From Brachionus koreanus (Eukaryota; Rotifera; Eurotatoria; Ploima; Brachionidae), in contig PJRA01000297.1 in the NCBI GenBank assembly GCA_016987375.1, positions 728,336-792,335 on the forward strand: 64,000 nucleotides of DNA, read 5' to 3'. The translations under genes were made by a program, and so were the position numbers. Under the pieces are notes generated by a model. That model was not told where the DNA came from, did not search any database, and worked only from the letters and a program-made list of their open reading frames with translations. How positions within the stretch are numbered: the first letter of the stretch is position 1; every line of letters begins with the position of its first letter. Below are positions 48,633 to 60,734 of this stretch, in pieces.

Positions 48633-49405
48633 AATTTTTGATTTCTTTTTTACTGAATATTAATTTTTAAAAAAATGTTAAAAATCCTTGAGCTTCCAAA
48701 AATGTCCAAATACTTTATTAAATGTTTGAATTTATTTTTTTTTAATTCATTTAAAATTAAATTTTTAATATTTTTCAACAAATGAGACTAATTTACTAAA
48801 ACAACGATTCAAATTTTAAATTTTATTTATTGAAGCTGGAAATTTCCAGTATATATTAACAAAAAAAATAAAACAACTAATTCTAAAGTTGAACTAATTT
48901 ACCAAATCATAATAATTGATGTTTTTTTTAAACAAAAACTAATTTGTTTTATTTTTTGAAAACAAATATCCATTTGCATGTGCTAATCCCAATGTTCTTT
49001 TTTCTAATATTGTTTTTTTTTAATCAAAGCATTAAATTCTTTTGACGAATCCGCTTTTGAATAAAGAAATTTATCTTTTGAATTTTTTGTAATTCTCCTC
49101 AATCTTTGGATACGCTTTGGCAAAGGTTTCTGTGTAAAACCATGCTTTAGGACATTTCAGTATGCATTCATAAAAATAGTTACAAAAAAATTCAATATTT
49201 ATTAACAAAAATGATTACTACATTACAACATTCCAAATCCAAATCCAAAGCACTGCATGAAAACAGAATAGCACAAAATAGATTTTTTTTAAAGTAATAA
49301 GTTAATTTTCATCGATTTGATAAATTTGATAAAATTTATTTACTAACATAAATTAAAAAAAAAAGAACAATTTTTTCTGGTTTAACAGAAATAATAATTG
49401 TCTAA
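48633..49405. other. Intergenic region between convergent TIR and NUP210 genes
   Basis: AT-rich, 770 bases, presumably the two 3' UTRs. No other gene or repeat seen. Confidence 0.5.
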
Positions 49406-52400
49406 TTAATGATTTAATTTTTTATAAATTATAATCGTTACAACAAAACTAACTAAAATACTAATTAATATTTTTGTCATATATTTTTTTAGATAGTTAA
49501 AGGTATTTTTGGTTTTTTTTCTTACCACAGAGCATGTTTTTTTTGTTTTGCATTCTGACAACTCAGAATTTTTTAAATATTCATCAGAAATTCTAATTGG
49601 AATTTGTTCCATTTGGCGACTTTGATTCTCAATTACTTGTACATACAAATTACCGTTGTTGATTTTGATAATTTGCAAAATCTCATCAAAATTTAGATTT
49701 TGATTCTTATTTTCAATTTTGTAAATAATATCGAAACCTTCATAATAAATTAGCTTTAAAGACACTAATCTGGGTACATTGGTTGTTACAATTAAGTTTG
49801 GCTTCATCAAGCTTGTCAATTTAATGATAAGATGTGAATTTAAATTTTCTTTTTTAGCTAATTCAATCAATTTTGTTTTTACATAAAAAGCAGGTACAAA
49901 TTTAAAAAATTTAAATTTTAAATTTGCAGAATTATAATTCATGTATTTTGGAACAACATCAATTTTTATTCTATCAGGCTCTTGCTTTAATTGATTTGAT
50001 AGACTAGACTTATCAAAATAGCTCAACATCAAACTATACATGTCTGTATCAGAATTTGACTCAAACATGACTTTACAAATCCATTTGTTTTTTTTAAATA
50101 GAACTTTGGTTTTAATCAATCGATCTAAATAGTCTATGTTTTCATTTAGGCTATTGAACAACGAGGCATGACAATCAAATGGACTCAAAGCTTCTGAAAA
50201 TATGCTCTCAAAATCATTACTAAATTCAACATTGATTTCATGTGGATTTATACTAAACGCAACATGATCAGTTGTTTTCGGTGTTCCCTCAAAATTTAAG
50301 GCGTTGCTCAAAATGCTTTCATTATCTTAAGAATAATTTGTATATTAATTTTTTTTTCCAGCTAAAAAAAATCTTTTTAATCTTTTCTGTTAACTTAAAG
50401 TGAGGTAAATTAAAATTATTTTGCTATAGTAATATTTTTAAGATTAATTTATTGTTGCAGAATTCTGCACAAATAATGATACATCCAAATAATGTAATGT
50501 AGACAAACAAAATTTACAAAAGTGCTAATGCAGCTTTGTCATGTTGCATATTTCATTCAAAAAAATTTCATTAAGTTTTACACAGTTAACACAAAATCCT
50601 AAAACTTTTAACGAAGGCTTTCTAAGCAAAAACTCGAGAAATAAAAAAGAAAGTTATTTATATTACAAGACTGCCTATGATAACAACTTTTTACATAAGT
50701 TCCTCCGAAAATTTGGCAATAATGCCAATAATTTGTTCTCGTGAGCCAGTGAGTAGAAACATTCGTAAAAAATGGGTAAAAAAAGCGTTACCAATGAAGT
50801 TAAATGTCAGATAATTGGTCTCCTAAAAGATAACTCTAAAAGTAATAGGGAAATGGCTAAATTAGTGGGAGTATCAGAAAAATGTGTGAGAACCACAAGA
50901 AAAAACAATGATTCTTTTGGAACTCCTAAGGAATCAGCCAGGCCAGGGAGACCAAGAAAGCTANNNNNNNNNNNNNNNNNNNNNNNNNNNNNNNNNNNNN
51001 NNNNNNNNNNNNNNNNNNNNNNNNNNNNNNNNNNNNNNNNNNNNNNNNNNNNNNNNNNNNNNNNNNNNNNNNNNNNNNNNNNNNNNNNNNNNNNNNNNNN
51101 NNNNNNNNNNNNNNNNNNNNNNNNNNNNNNNNNNNNNNNNNNNNNNNNNNNNNNNNNNNNNNNNNNNNNNNNNNNNNNNNNNNNNNNNNNNNNNNNNNNN
51201 NNNNNNNNNNNNNNNNNNNNNNNNNNNNNNNNNNNNNNNNNNNNNNNNNNNNNNNNNNNNNNNNNNNNNNNNNNNNNNNNNNNNNNNNNNNNNNNNNNNN
51301 NNNNNNNNNNNNNNNNNNNNNNNNNNNNNNNNNNNNNNNNNNNNNNNNNNNNNNNNNNNNNNNNNNNNNNNNNNNNNNNNNNNNNNNNNNNNNNNNNNNN
51401 NNNNNNNNNNNNNNNNNNNNNNNNNNNNNNNNNNNNNNNNNNNNNNNNNNNNNNNNNNNNNNNNNNNNNNNNNNNNNNNNNNNNNNNNNNNNNNNNNNNN
51501 NNNNNNNNNNNNNNNNNNNNNNNNNNNNNNNNNNNNNNNNNNNNNNNNNNNNNNNNNNNNNNNNNNNNNNNNNNNNNNNNNNNNNNNNNNNNNNNNNNNN
51601 NNNNNNNNNNNNNNNNNNNNNNNNNNNNNNNNNNNNNNNNNNNNNNNNNNNNNNNNNNNNNNNNNNNNNNNNNNNNNNNNNNNNNNNNNNNNNNNNNNNN
51701 NNNNNNNNNNNNNNNNNNNNNNNNNNNNNNNNNNNNNNNNNNNNNNNNNNNNNNNNNNNNNNNNNNNNNNNNNNNNNNNNNNNNNNNNNNNNNNNNNNNN
51801 NNNNNNNNNNNNNNNNNNNNNNNNNNNNNNNNNNNNNNNNNNNNNNNNNNNNNNNNNNNNNNNNNNNNNNNNNNNNNNNNNNNNNNNNNNNNNATTTAAT
51901 TAATCATGATAATTAATAAATTAAAATAAAGAAATATTCTTACAAGCCTTCTATTTTATAAATAAATTCAACATAATTATTTGTTCTGAAAAAAATAGCC
52001 GTGCGTCTAAACTTTTGTCCAATACTGTATTAACTAATCTTTAAAAATTTTTCTCTTTTTTTATAATAATTATTGTACCATTGGATTTATTTCTCAAATC
52101 AATAATTATCCTTCTTTTCAATAAAACGTTCAAAATCAAGACCAAGTTTTTTAGATTTTAGAACAATGGTAATTTTTTGGTCATATCTTCTTGAAAACTA
52201 GACAGAAAAAACAATCACTGCGTCATTTAATCAGAAAAAAATTCTCCATAAAATGGTATATTAAACTAGCAACACATTAATGGTGTCATATGAGAACAAC
52301 ACCGGTCGCGGCAAGAGATCAATTAAAAGGCCAGAGTGATAAATTTTGAAAATTAGATTCAGAAAAAAATGCTTTAAATCGTCTAAGTTTCATTTTTATA

Positions 52401-55400
52401 TCATAGTTGGTTCATCATTTTTTTTCAAAATGAATTTTAGAACAATCATTTTTGGTCACCCGTTAGTTCTTGTAATTCAACTTAATACAACACAATTATG
52501 AAAACATTCTTTTTTAATTTTTAAATTTAATTAGAAAGAAATGAATAGAAAAGAAACGTTTTTCCAGGAGATCGGATAGACAGCCCCAAAGGTATTAATG
52601 TAAACATTATAACTCCTATAAATGCAATATGGTCGAGCATTCACAATAGTTATTAATGTGTGTAAAAGAAATCTCTGAAAATGCACAACATTCAAATTCA
52701 TTAAAATTAACTTATTCTAAATTTATCTTAGTCCTATAAAAATTAAAAAAATTTAAACAAAAAAAAAATAAAAATCGAAATATAGAAAATTTCCAAGATC
52801 TTACTTTTGAAGTAAATAGTATCCAAATCATGAACAACATATTCAATCTTATTTTCAAGATTAATTCTACCAGGCTTTGATGCAATACCAATAGAACAAC
52901 ATGAAGTTTTGAATGATTTTATAATTGGAGATGATTCAGAAGTAAAATTAAATATGATGTCTCCGACAAAAAGACCAACTATTTTATTTTTCAGACATCC
53001 TGCATCTAGACCAATAAAATCATTTGGATGATTAGATGATAATTCTAGAATTAAGTATTCATCGTCAAGTCTTTCGATTTCAAATGAATTTTCTTTTGAA
53101 TTTGCCAAGAAAACAATGCTAGGTTCAGATCCAAAAATATGTTGATTTAGTTTAATTAATGAAAAATTACTAGAGCTAAATCTCAGAGAATTTTTTGTTT
53201 TTAGCACAAAAAATTCATCACCTAAATTGTCATGATAGCTAACACTTAATTTTGGATCATCTCCTTTAAACATTCTGTAGCTAATTTGCTTAACTTTAAT
53301 AAGATAATACAAAATTTCTGTTTTAGTTCCTAAATAAACATTTGTCTTGATTGCAACAGAGCATTCAGGTTTTGCATCAAATATTTTGAGCAGGCCTTGA
53401 GATGAGACTTGAACTTGGCCGTTTTCACATTCATTTTCTCCAAGTCCGTTCTGAATTTCATAAGTTATTTCGTAGCCTAGTGAGTCATAATTTGTCTTCA
53501 TTTGAAGAACAGTTTTTGGAGTGGTCAATATAACATTTTTTGGTGAAAATTTAGACTCAAAATTTGAAAAAATTAATTTCGGTAATATTTCTATTTCAAT
53601 AAAATCTTTAAATTCTTCATTCTTGTAAAAAACATTGACATAAATTTTGACTAGCCCAGGCTCTTTAGTTCTAATGTGAATGCTAAAACCATCATTTCTA
53701 ATAATCTCAGCCAATGAATAGTCATTCAATGACCATTTGTATTGAAAATTTCTCGAAGTAGCAAAATAAAATGGGCTTAAATTATTAGCCAGAATATGTA
53801 AAGGTATTTTATTACCAGATTTAATAGAATTCAATGGTAAATTGATCCTTATAAACTTCAAATTTATAATTCTAAATTCAATCGAATCTTTGGTATTTAA
53901 TCTCATAAAATTGGTGAAAATAACACTGACTTTAGCCGAGCCCACTGCAAAACTTTTTACCAAACCATTTTTATTAACACTAATGATGTCATTATCATTT
54001 GTTTGATATTCAACTTTAATATTATTGGAATGAATAGGACCACCAGTAAATCTAATTTGATAGCTTGCATCCAAAATTAATTCTATCACTTTTTGTTCAA
54101 CTTTAATAGGAGAAAAAATTTCAATATCTTGTGGAGTGCTTTTAAAAATATTTTCATTTGATCTTGCTTCAAAATAAATTTTGACTATACCTGGTTTTAA
54201 GCCTATCAAAGAATATTGTTTAGAATTATTGTCAACTAAACTTTGGGGTTCTATTTTAAGCAATGATGAATCTCCCTCAATTTTGGCGTTTAAATTCATT
54301 AAATTAAAAAAATTTGATTCAATAAAATTTCCATTGCAATCAATCAATTGAACATATATTTCTATTCGTTCTCCTTCTTGCACTTGATTTTCTTCGTTAT
54401 TAACCAAAATTGAGTTAATGCAAAATTGAGATTTATCTAAAATTTTAGGGTTGCTACACTTAACTAATAATGTAAAATAAAATTTTTGGGGACATTTATT
54501 AATATTAGTTGGCTTATTCGAAACAGTAAATTCAATTTCACTATGGGTGTCAGCTTTATCTGAACAGCTAATTTTAAACATATTGCGGTTATTTACAGAA
54601 CTACAGCCTAAATTATCTACTTTGACATAATCAGTTGTACTAATTTTTATTTTTGTATGAATCATTTGTAAATCAGTATTAAGAAATGGTCCATCTGATA
54701 AACTGAACAAATGTGATGAACTTTTTGTTAATATTAAATTATTTTCAGAACTTGTTAATTGAGAAAAAGAATAAATATTAATTTCTTGACTTTTGAGTTC
54801 ACCATATGTAACTTGTATCAGTGTTTTACCCACTTTTTCAGCATCTAAAACTAATTTGGCACAATTCTCGCCGGTTTTATCTGCATTTGTTACTTTTACG
54901 TATCTAAAAATAGTCTCATCTTGAATGCTTAATTTGAAATTTACTTTTGAACAATCTAAAATTGGCATCTGTTTACCATTCTGTGTCAAGCCATTCATTT
55001 TGACATTAATTTCTAGCTTAGAATTTACCAATGTTTCAACTGGACATGGTTCTAAATAAACACTAATTGGCTCCACTACCATCACTTTACTTTCTGTTTT
55101 AATATCAAAATTTTTTTGATCATTTACTAAAATTGTAGTTTCACCAAGTCTATTGGCATTTATTCTAAGCATACCATGCGAGTCTACTTTTACAATCAAA
55201 TTATCTTTTGTTTGATAAAAATAAGATCCAGATCCACCATTAACTTCAAGCATATACTCATAGAAAGCTTCATTTGGTGAGTATGCAAAGACTAAAATGT
55301 CAGGTACTATTGATATCGGATCAAATATTTCTATTTGCTGCTCGCCTCTAACCATATTTTCTCTCAAAAGACCTTTAATTAGTGTGACACCTTTTTCAAA

Positions 55401-56654
55401 AGCTTTCGCTACCACAAAACTTCCATTTTTACTTTTATCACGAACAGAAAATTTTGGAAATTCTGACTCAATTCTTAAACTATCAGCTGGATAAATCAAA
55501 TTATCTTCTTTTGTACGAAGTAAAATTTCAAATTGATATTCGCGATCACTTTCCAAAATCCATGATCGCCAATTTTTCAAAGAAAAAACCAAATATTCAG
55601 CCTGAACAACATGAACTAATACTGAAGGTGGTTTCAAGCCAATATTTTGATCTTTGAGCAACTTTTCATCCATATTACGATCAACTAAAATAATTTCAGT
55701 AGTTCCAAGCTCATTTGCTATCAGTTGACTTCCTGTCGAGTCAAACTTGGCAATAGTGTCAGTACTTGATTCAAAATAATATTGTTGACTTGGTAGTGAA
55801 ATTTTTTCAACTGATGTTTGTTTTATCAAAAAAACACTGTAGCGAATACTGGTTCCTTTTAGTAGATAGACTGGATATGAAGGCTCTATACTAATATTGG
55901 CTACAACAATGAGACAAAATAGAGGAGCTTTCAAAGTATCCTTGTAGAATGGATCTATTAATTTTGCTTGAACTTTTGCCGAACCAGTCTTGAGACTTTC
56001 TATTAAAATTTTGTGTCCATGCAAACCCAATGATTCAAGTTGCTTGATTGAATCTGTTGTTTCGTACTCCGAGTCCATAAATTTAGTAATTCGAATAACA
56101 TTTCTTGAATCGTCATGAGCGTTTTCATCATTTAGCACTTCCCATTCGAATGGAAGCCCATCAATTGTAGTAAACGTATTCGATTCGGAGTCTAGAGCTT
56201 CAGCGGTAAGACTTTCGGGTAAATTTTCCAAATACAAGTAAGTTGTAGTATGCTTTATTCTAATTGAATGTATTTGATCCACAATCACGTCGCATTGGAT
56301 TATTTTATTTGTTTTTATATCCTTGGCAGTAATTATTGATGTCATGCGCTGAGAATACTTGGACAATGCAGAAACTATTACTCGTTGTGAACAGTCAAAG
56401 CCATTAAATTCAACGTTTAGATTCTCATAGATCGGTTTAATTGAAACTACATCTGGACGTGAAGAAGACCATACAAAGCAAAATTCGTCAACTTCAAAAT
56501 CATTCTCAGCCGTGATTTCTAAAGTATAGTTTACTATTTTTGATTGAGAAATAGGCAGGAGTACTCTGGGCACATTCAAACGATGCAAGTTTGAATTTAC
56601 CAAATTTTTATTGACACATAGAAAAAAAATTAAAAAACATAGTTTTAATTTCAT
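49406..56654 (-). CDS. NUP210: Nuclear pore membrane glycoprotein 210 (gp210)
   Basis: Seen: two in-phase exons, 56654-52805 and 50325-49406, giving 1589 residues. The first has a signal peptide (about 1-21), then LHRLNVPRVLLPI, the gp210 N-terminal region, and many Ig-like/beta repeats of the BIG2 kind (for example LGTTEIILVDRNM, LGETTILVNDQ, VGKTLIQVTYG, VGSAKVSVIF). The second encodes the conserved VPAFYVK region, one transmembrane segment (ILISILVSFVVTIIIY) and a very short KKLNH tail. Known: gp210 is a single-pass luminal nucleoporin of the pore membrane ring. The junction codon AAT forms across a phase-1 intron. Odd: about 300 residues shorter than the vertebrate protein, only one intron, and a much shortened cytoplasmic tail. 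The 2.5-kb intron contains a Tc1-like element and an assembly gap. Confidence 0.92.
50772..50963 (+). CDS. Tc1-like transposase, N-terminal part before assembly gap
   Basis: Sixty-four residues are visible before the run of N. They show a paired-type helix-turn-helix (KCQIIGLLKDNSKSNREMAK, then LVGVSEKCVRTTRK) and end in a GRPRKL motif, the GRPR-type linker between the two DNA-binding subdomains of Tc1-family transposases. Known: Tc1/mariner transposases cut at TA sites with a DDE catalytic domain; that domain would fall in the gap and cannot be assessed. The frame is open on both sides, so the copy could be intact. It is transcribed opposite to NUP210, whose intron it occupies. Confidence 0.8.
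50964..51893. other. Assembly gap (930 N)
   Basis: A run of undetermined bases inside the Tc1-like transposon. Such gaps are common where high-copy transposons break assemblies. Confidence 0.99.
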
Positions 56655-57416
56655 TTTCAGAATTTTATTTTTATAATGAAGTTTACGTTTAAAATAGTTA
56701 CCAGAAAAATTGCTTTTTCATAAACCCATACCTTAATTTATCGAATATATTCCTTTTTATTATTAAGCATAATAAATTTTTTTGGTAAATTTAACAACAT
56801 TGTTTCTAGCTGTTTTTTTAAAATTTATTATTACTAGTTCTTTCAAAAATAGTGAAAATTTAAAATACTAAATTCCTAGGAAAATAATTAATTTCTAAAA
56901 TATTATAAATCAATTTTACATAAAGTGTAAATTTTTCAACGATTGAAGCTTTTTTTCAGTAACTGTTTTCAGAAATTATTCTGAGTAACAGAAATAAATT
57001 AAATAATAGCAAAATTGATTTTAGATTGAGCAATCTCTATGTAAATTCTTTAAGCAAAGCTTTAAAACTCGTCGCTTAGTTCCTTTAATTATTAAATATG
57101 TTTTTTTAGTTATCATTAACCACCGTTTTTCAAGGAAATTGTCAATTCTAAAATATTATTAAATTGTTTTAATTATCAATATTTATCTAAAAGAGTCTAT
57201 TCTCGAACACAAACACGTATAAATAGCAAGTTTTATTTCAATTTAACATTTTTTTTAAAATCATTTTTAAAAAACTTAAACTTGAATATTTTTTGATAGA
57301 AATAATAATTTTAAAAAATTTTGTTTTAAATTCTTAAAAATTCTTAAAAATTTTAATTAATTTTTAGAAAAAATATTTAGTTTGTCTCATAACTAGCTTT
57401 AAATTTTTTTTATTAA

Positions 57417-57699
57417 TTTTTTGATCTTTGAACAACTTTTCATCCATATTACGATCAGCTAAAATAATTTCAGTAGTTCCAAGCTCATTTGTTATCAGTT
57501 GGTTTCCTGTCGAGTCAAACTTGGCAATAGTTTCACTGCTTGATTCAAAATAATATTGTTGACTTGGCAGTGAAATTTTTCAAATAAACACTGTAGTGAA
57601 AACTGGTTCCTTTTAGTAGATAGACTGCATATAAAGGCTCAATAAGAATATTGGCAACGACAATGAGACAAAATAGAGGAGCTTTCAAAGTATCCTTGT
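57417..57699 (-). pseudogene. Duplicated fragment of NUP210 coding sequence
   Basis: This stretch is nearly identical to 55645-55945 inside the first NUP210 exon, in the same orientation (minus-strand sense), including the shared words AACTTTTCATCCATATTACG and TCAAACTTGGCAATAG. It differs by scattered substitutions and a deletion of about 18 bases that breaks the frame. It lies about 760 bases upstream of the NUP210 start codon. It is a partial duplicate, not an exon: no splice sites or open frame flank it. Confidence 0.88.
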
Positions 57700-58907
57700 T
57701 ATTAATAATCTGCCGGATTTTCTAGTGTTAAAATCTTTTGAGTATTCAATCAATTTATCCAATTATTTAATTTGTTCTGCTGTGATTTGATTGATTTTGA
57801 GAAAAAAACGACTAGCCTTTGATGACAAAATGGTTCAATCACTGAATCTTTGATTACTTTTTCTAAATTTGTGGTGATGTTTACTGACGTCCATTGAAAT
57901 TTTATTAACTAAAATTTTGCAAAAATAGTATTTTATAAAATTTAGGGTTCAGTGAAATTTAGTGCAAGAAAAGCGAACAAAGCACCTTAAAATCTAAAAA
58001 CTTTTTTGAAATGAAAAATATTTTAGCAATAATTTTTTTTCAAAAAATGGTAAATCCTTTAAATATCAAAAGAATTCTTCGGAAAAAAAAAATTCAAAAT
58101 TAATTTTTCTTCATACAAAAAATTTATGAATTCTATTCTAGATGATTCAACATCTCTAACAAGATACAGATGTCAATAATATATCGTAAAACAGGGTTAA
58201 ACCGATCATTAATTACTGTGTTTAGGTTTTTCAGTTTTTTCTTATTAGTTTTTAAAATAAAAATGGTCTTATTATATGTTTTTAGAAACTAGAAAAAACT
58301 TTCTACAAGAAAATATATAGTTTGATTTTTTAATTGAAATTAATTGTCTTTTTTATTCGAACAAAAACTATCCTAACCAAAAAATTAAACAATTAATTTT
58401 CTTCACTTTAAACTTCAGAGAATAAGCCTATTGTTATTTTACTTTAAAAAAAAGTCACATCAAAATTTTCCGAAAAATTCAATTTTTTTTTACAGAATTT
58501 AATTTGATTTGTCTTTTCAAAAGATGTAGTGAAAAAACGGGTTTTCTCAAAATTAAAGCTAAAACCGATCAGCTGAGGAAAAAAAAATTATGCAGTTAAA
58601 ATTCATTTTTTGCTTAATCATCTTAAATAACATCTCTACTCGTCAAATATTTCCTCCTGTTTATCCTTTTATTAATTAATAAAGTAAATGAATTCACTTG
58701 AAAGAGGCTGAAGACATAAGAAATAACAAGCCAAATGAACGAAAAGAACGACCGAGGAGGATGAGGAGAAAAAATGTTTTAAGTGCAAAAAATGCAAAGA
58801 AAAAAACAAGTTGTTTTACGATATTTAAGAAGTTTAGCATTATAGATCACTCAAATAATCAATTAAAAAGTAATTCCATTCTGATTCTAATGAAAGTGAG
58901 TGCTTAA

Positions 58908-59122
58908 CACTAGAAGCACCAAGCATTTTTTCATGTTTTTTTATTCAAAAATATTTTACAAAAAAATTATATTAATTTTTTAAAGCAATATCATTTTTAA
59001 AGAATATTTTAAAATCTACATAATTCAAAAAAGATATATTTATTTGAAAAATCTATTCAAAAGATACGAGGCCTTAAAGTTTTTTCAAACGAGTCATTTT
59101 GACTCGTTTGGTGCTTCTAGTG
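58908..59122. mobile_element. piggyBac-like MITE, 215 bp
   Basis: Inverted ends CACTAGAAGCACC (58908-58920) and GGTGCTTCTAGTG (59110-59122) are perfect 13-bp complements. The left flank is TTAA and the right flank TTAT, consistent with a TTAA target duplication with one later change. The right end also has the short hairpin AACGAGTC-ATTTT-GACTCGTT (59088-59108). The same end sequence occurs alone at about 30282. Confidence 0.75.
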
Positions 59123-59470
59123 TTATAGTATGAGTAACATGTATTAGTGTAGCATTAGAGGTATCACTATTTGGTCTGTTGCTTTTCATAGAATATGTAA
59201 GAGTTAATTCATGGAGATAATATAAAAATAATTTTTAGTTAAAACATATAGGTGTATCAAAAAACTTCATAAAAATATTAAAAATGTATCTATATGGCGA
59301 AATAAATCGAAAACTTAGTTAACTTAATTTAGTTAGAATAGCCCTGCTTGCTAGCAAGAATAACTTATGATTCTTTTGACTTCTGAGGAGACATTTCGAT
59401 TCAATTTTGATAAAATTATATTTAGATCAATCAAAAATTTTCATCAAAAAAAATTAATTAAATAGTAAAT

Positions 59471-60523
59471 TTATTTTTTTGATAAAAAATTTTTTCTATT
59501 CAAACGTTTTTTCAATTTATTTTTGATAAATCTTTTATGGTTTTCGTTTCCCTTTATTTTGATATCATCTAATGGAGTGGCAATTTCAATTTTTTGTGTG
59601 GCCAATTCGACGCCTTCTTTCTTTTTTAACAACTTTCCAGATTTTTTATCCCTTAAATATTGTTCCCACTCTTTTTTAAATGTTGTATAGATTCGCATTG
59701 CAGCTTGGGCATCCTGGGCCGAATTGTGTTCACCATCTTGTATTGATATTCCTAGCAAAGTTTTAGCTAAATTTTTCAACGAAGACAAGCTACCCAAAGA
59801 AGGAAATTTTTGCCTAAATAATTTACACTTTTGTGTATCTCTTAGTTTCTTTTTTGGATGACTTAGCAATAAGACTTGCAGATCATTGTGAAGAGCATGA
59901 CCGACAAGTGTTTTTCCTTCTATTAGTTCAGCCACTTCTTTTTGGACGTGATTAAATGGATGTGCATTGTGTTTTTTGAGATCTTCGGGTCTAATACCGC
60001 TCACATGAGTTCGATAATCAGTGACTGTCTCTGTTGGTAAAACAAATTTATCATAAATAACCTCACCAAATTGGTTAACAATGCTGACTCTTGCTAAAAT
60101 GGAATCTTTTCCGGCTTCGCCAACACCTACCATCTCACAGTCAATCCCAATGACTTTTGTTATTTTTTCTTTCGTAACAAAAGTGCAATTTTCATTTTTT
60201 TGCTCAGCTTTTTCTGGCAAAAATACTTTATCAACTTCGAACCAAATTTCTTGCTTTTCATTTGATGAAGATGTTGGTTCAACTAAAGGAGGCAGACCTT
60301 TTTTAGCACGGCGTTTATCTCGTAGTTGTTTTAAACGTTTCGCCTCTTTAGCAGTGTCTTCGAGTACTTTTTTTAAATTTTCCGAATTGGTATTTTTTAA
60401 ATCGACGATTACTTTAAAATTTTCTTTTTTCTTTTTTTTGTTTAAATTTTTAAAAGATCTTTTGGATGATTTGGTATGGGTTTGTTGGTTCTTTTTAGCT
60501 TTAGATTTTACATTTGATTTCAT
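59471..60523 (-). CDS. REXO4: RNA exonuclease 4 (DEDDh family)
   Basis: Seen: single exon, 350 residues. The first 75 are very basic (KSKAKKNQQ, KNLNKKKKKENFK), consistent with nucleolar localisation. The exonuclease domain (about 124-285) shows Exo I IGIDCEMVGVG (D, E), the REX4 segment VSIVNQFGEVIYDKFVLP, HVSGIRPEDL, Exo II TLVGHALHNDLQVLLL (D), and Exo III HNSAQDAQAAMRIY (H, D). All five DEDDh residues are present. A basic tail (KRFIKNKLKKRLNRKNF) follows. Known: REX4/REXO4 is a 3'-5' RNA exonuclease linked to ITS processing of pre-rRNA. The start ATG gives the conserved basic N-terminus. It lies next to LINE remnants on its 5' side. Confidence 0.95.
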   Translation of the reverse strand: MKSNVKSKAKKNQQTHTKSSKRSFKNLNKKKKKENFKVIVDLKNTNSENLKKVLEDTAKEAKRLKQLRDKRRAKKGLPPLVEPTSSSNEKQEIWFEVDKVFLPEKAEQKNENCTFVTKEKITKVIGIDCEMVGVGEAGKDSILARVSIVNQFGEVIYDKFVLPTETVTDYRTHVSGIRPEDLKKHNAHPFNHVQKEVAELIEGKTLVGHALHNDLQVLLLSHPKKKLRDTQKCKLFRQKFPSLGSLSSLKNLAKTLLGISIQDGEHNSAQDAQAAMRIYTTFKKEWEQYLRDKKSGKLLKKKEGVELATQKIEIATPLDDIKIKGNENHKRFIKNKLKKRLNRKNFLSKK

Positions 60524-60734
60524 TGTGAGTTTTTTTTTATTAAAAAATTTTTAAATGATTTTGGTATAAAATTTTGGGATTAAATGTATAGGAAATTTTC
60601 TAAAAATTTTTTGATGCAAATATACATTAACTTAATCTTAAATTTTAAAATTTTTCTAAGACAAACTTAAAAATCTTTACAAAATTAATATTTATTTTTA
60701 TTTTATTTTAAATGAATTAAATAAATTAAAAAAT

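Larger units (their letters stand above)
50772..52027 (+). mobile_element. Tc1/mariner-type transposon in the NUP210 intron (interrupted by gap)
   Basis: A transposase start lies at 50772. The right terminal repeat reads CAGTATTGGACAAAAGTTTAG on the complementary strand and ends at 52027, next to TA (52028-52029). A possible AATAAA signal lies near 51926. The left terminus was not identified; a weak CAGAATTCTGCACAAATAA at about 50458 is a candidate. Most of the transposase is hidden in the N gap, but the available length of about 1.1 kb suits a full Tc1-like transposase. Confidence 0.75.
56655..59470. other. Intergenic region between NUP210 and REXO4
   Basis: About 2.8 kb with no supported complete gene. 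It holds the duplicated NUP210 fragment (57417-57699), a piggyBac-like end beside it (CCGGATTTTCTAGTGTTAA, 57713-57731), the MITE 58908-59122, and a Lys/Arg-rich frame (58698-58907) that may be a decayed coding remnant. Confidence 0.5.

Noticed and set aside
58590..58907. Possible small secreted protein: signal-like peptide at 58590-58679 and a Lys/Arg-rich frame at 58698-58907
   Set aside because: No splice pair joins the two in phase. The second frame ends in DNA adjoining a MITE, and an alternative frame with CFKCKKCKEKNK stops quickly. It may be a decayed transposase remnant, but evidence is too thin to call.
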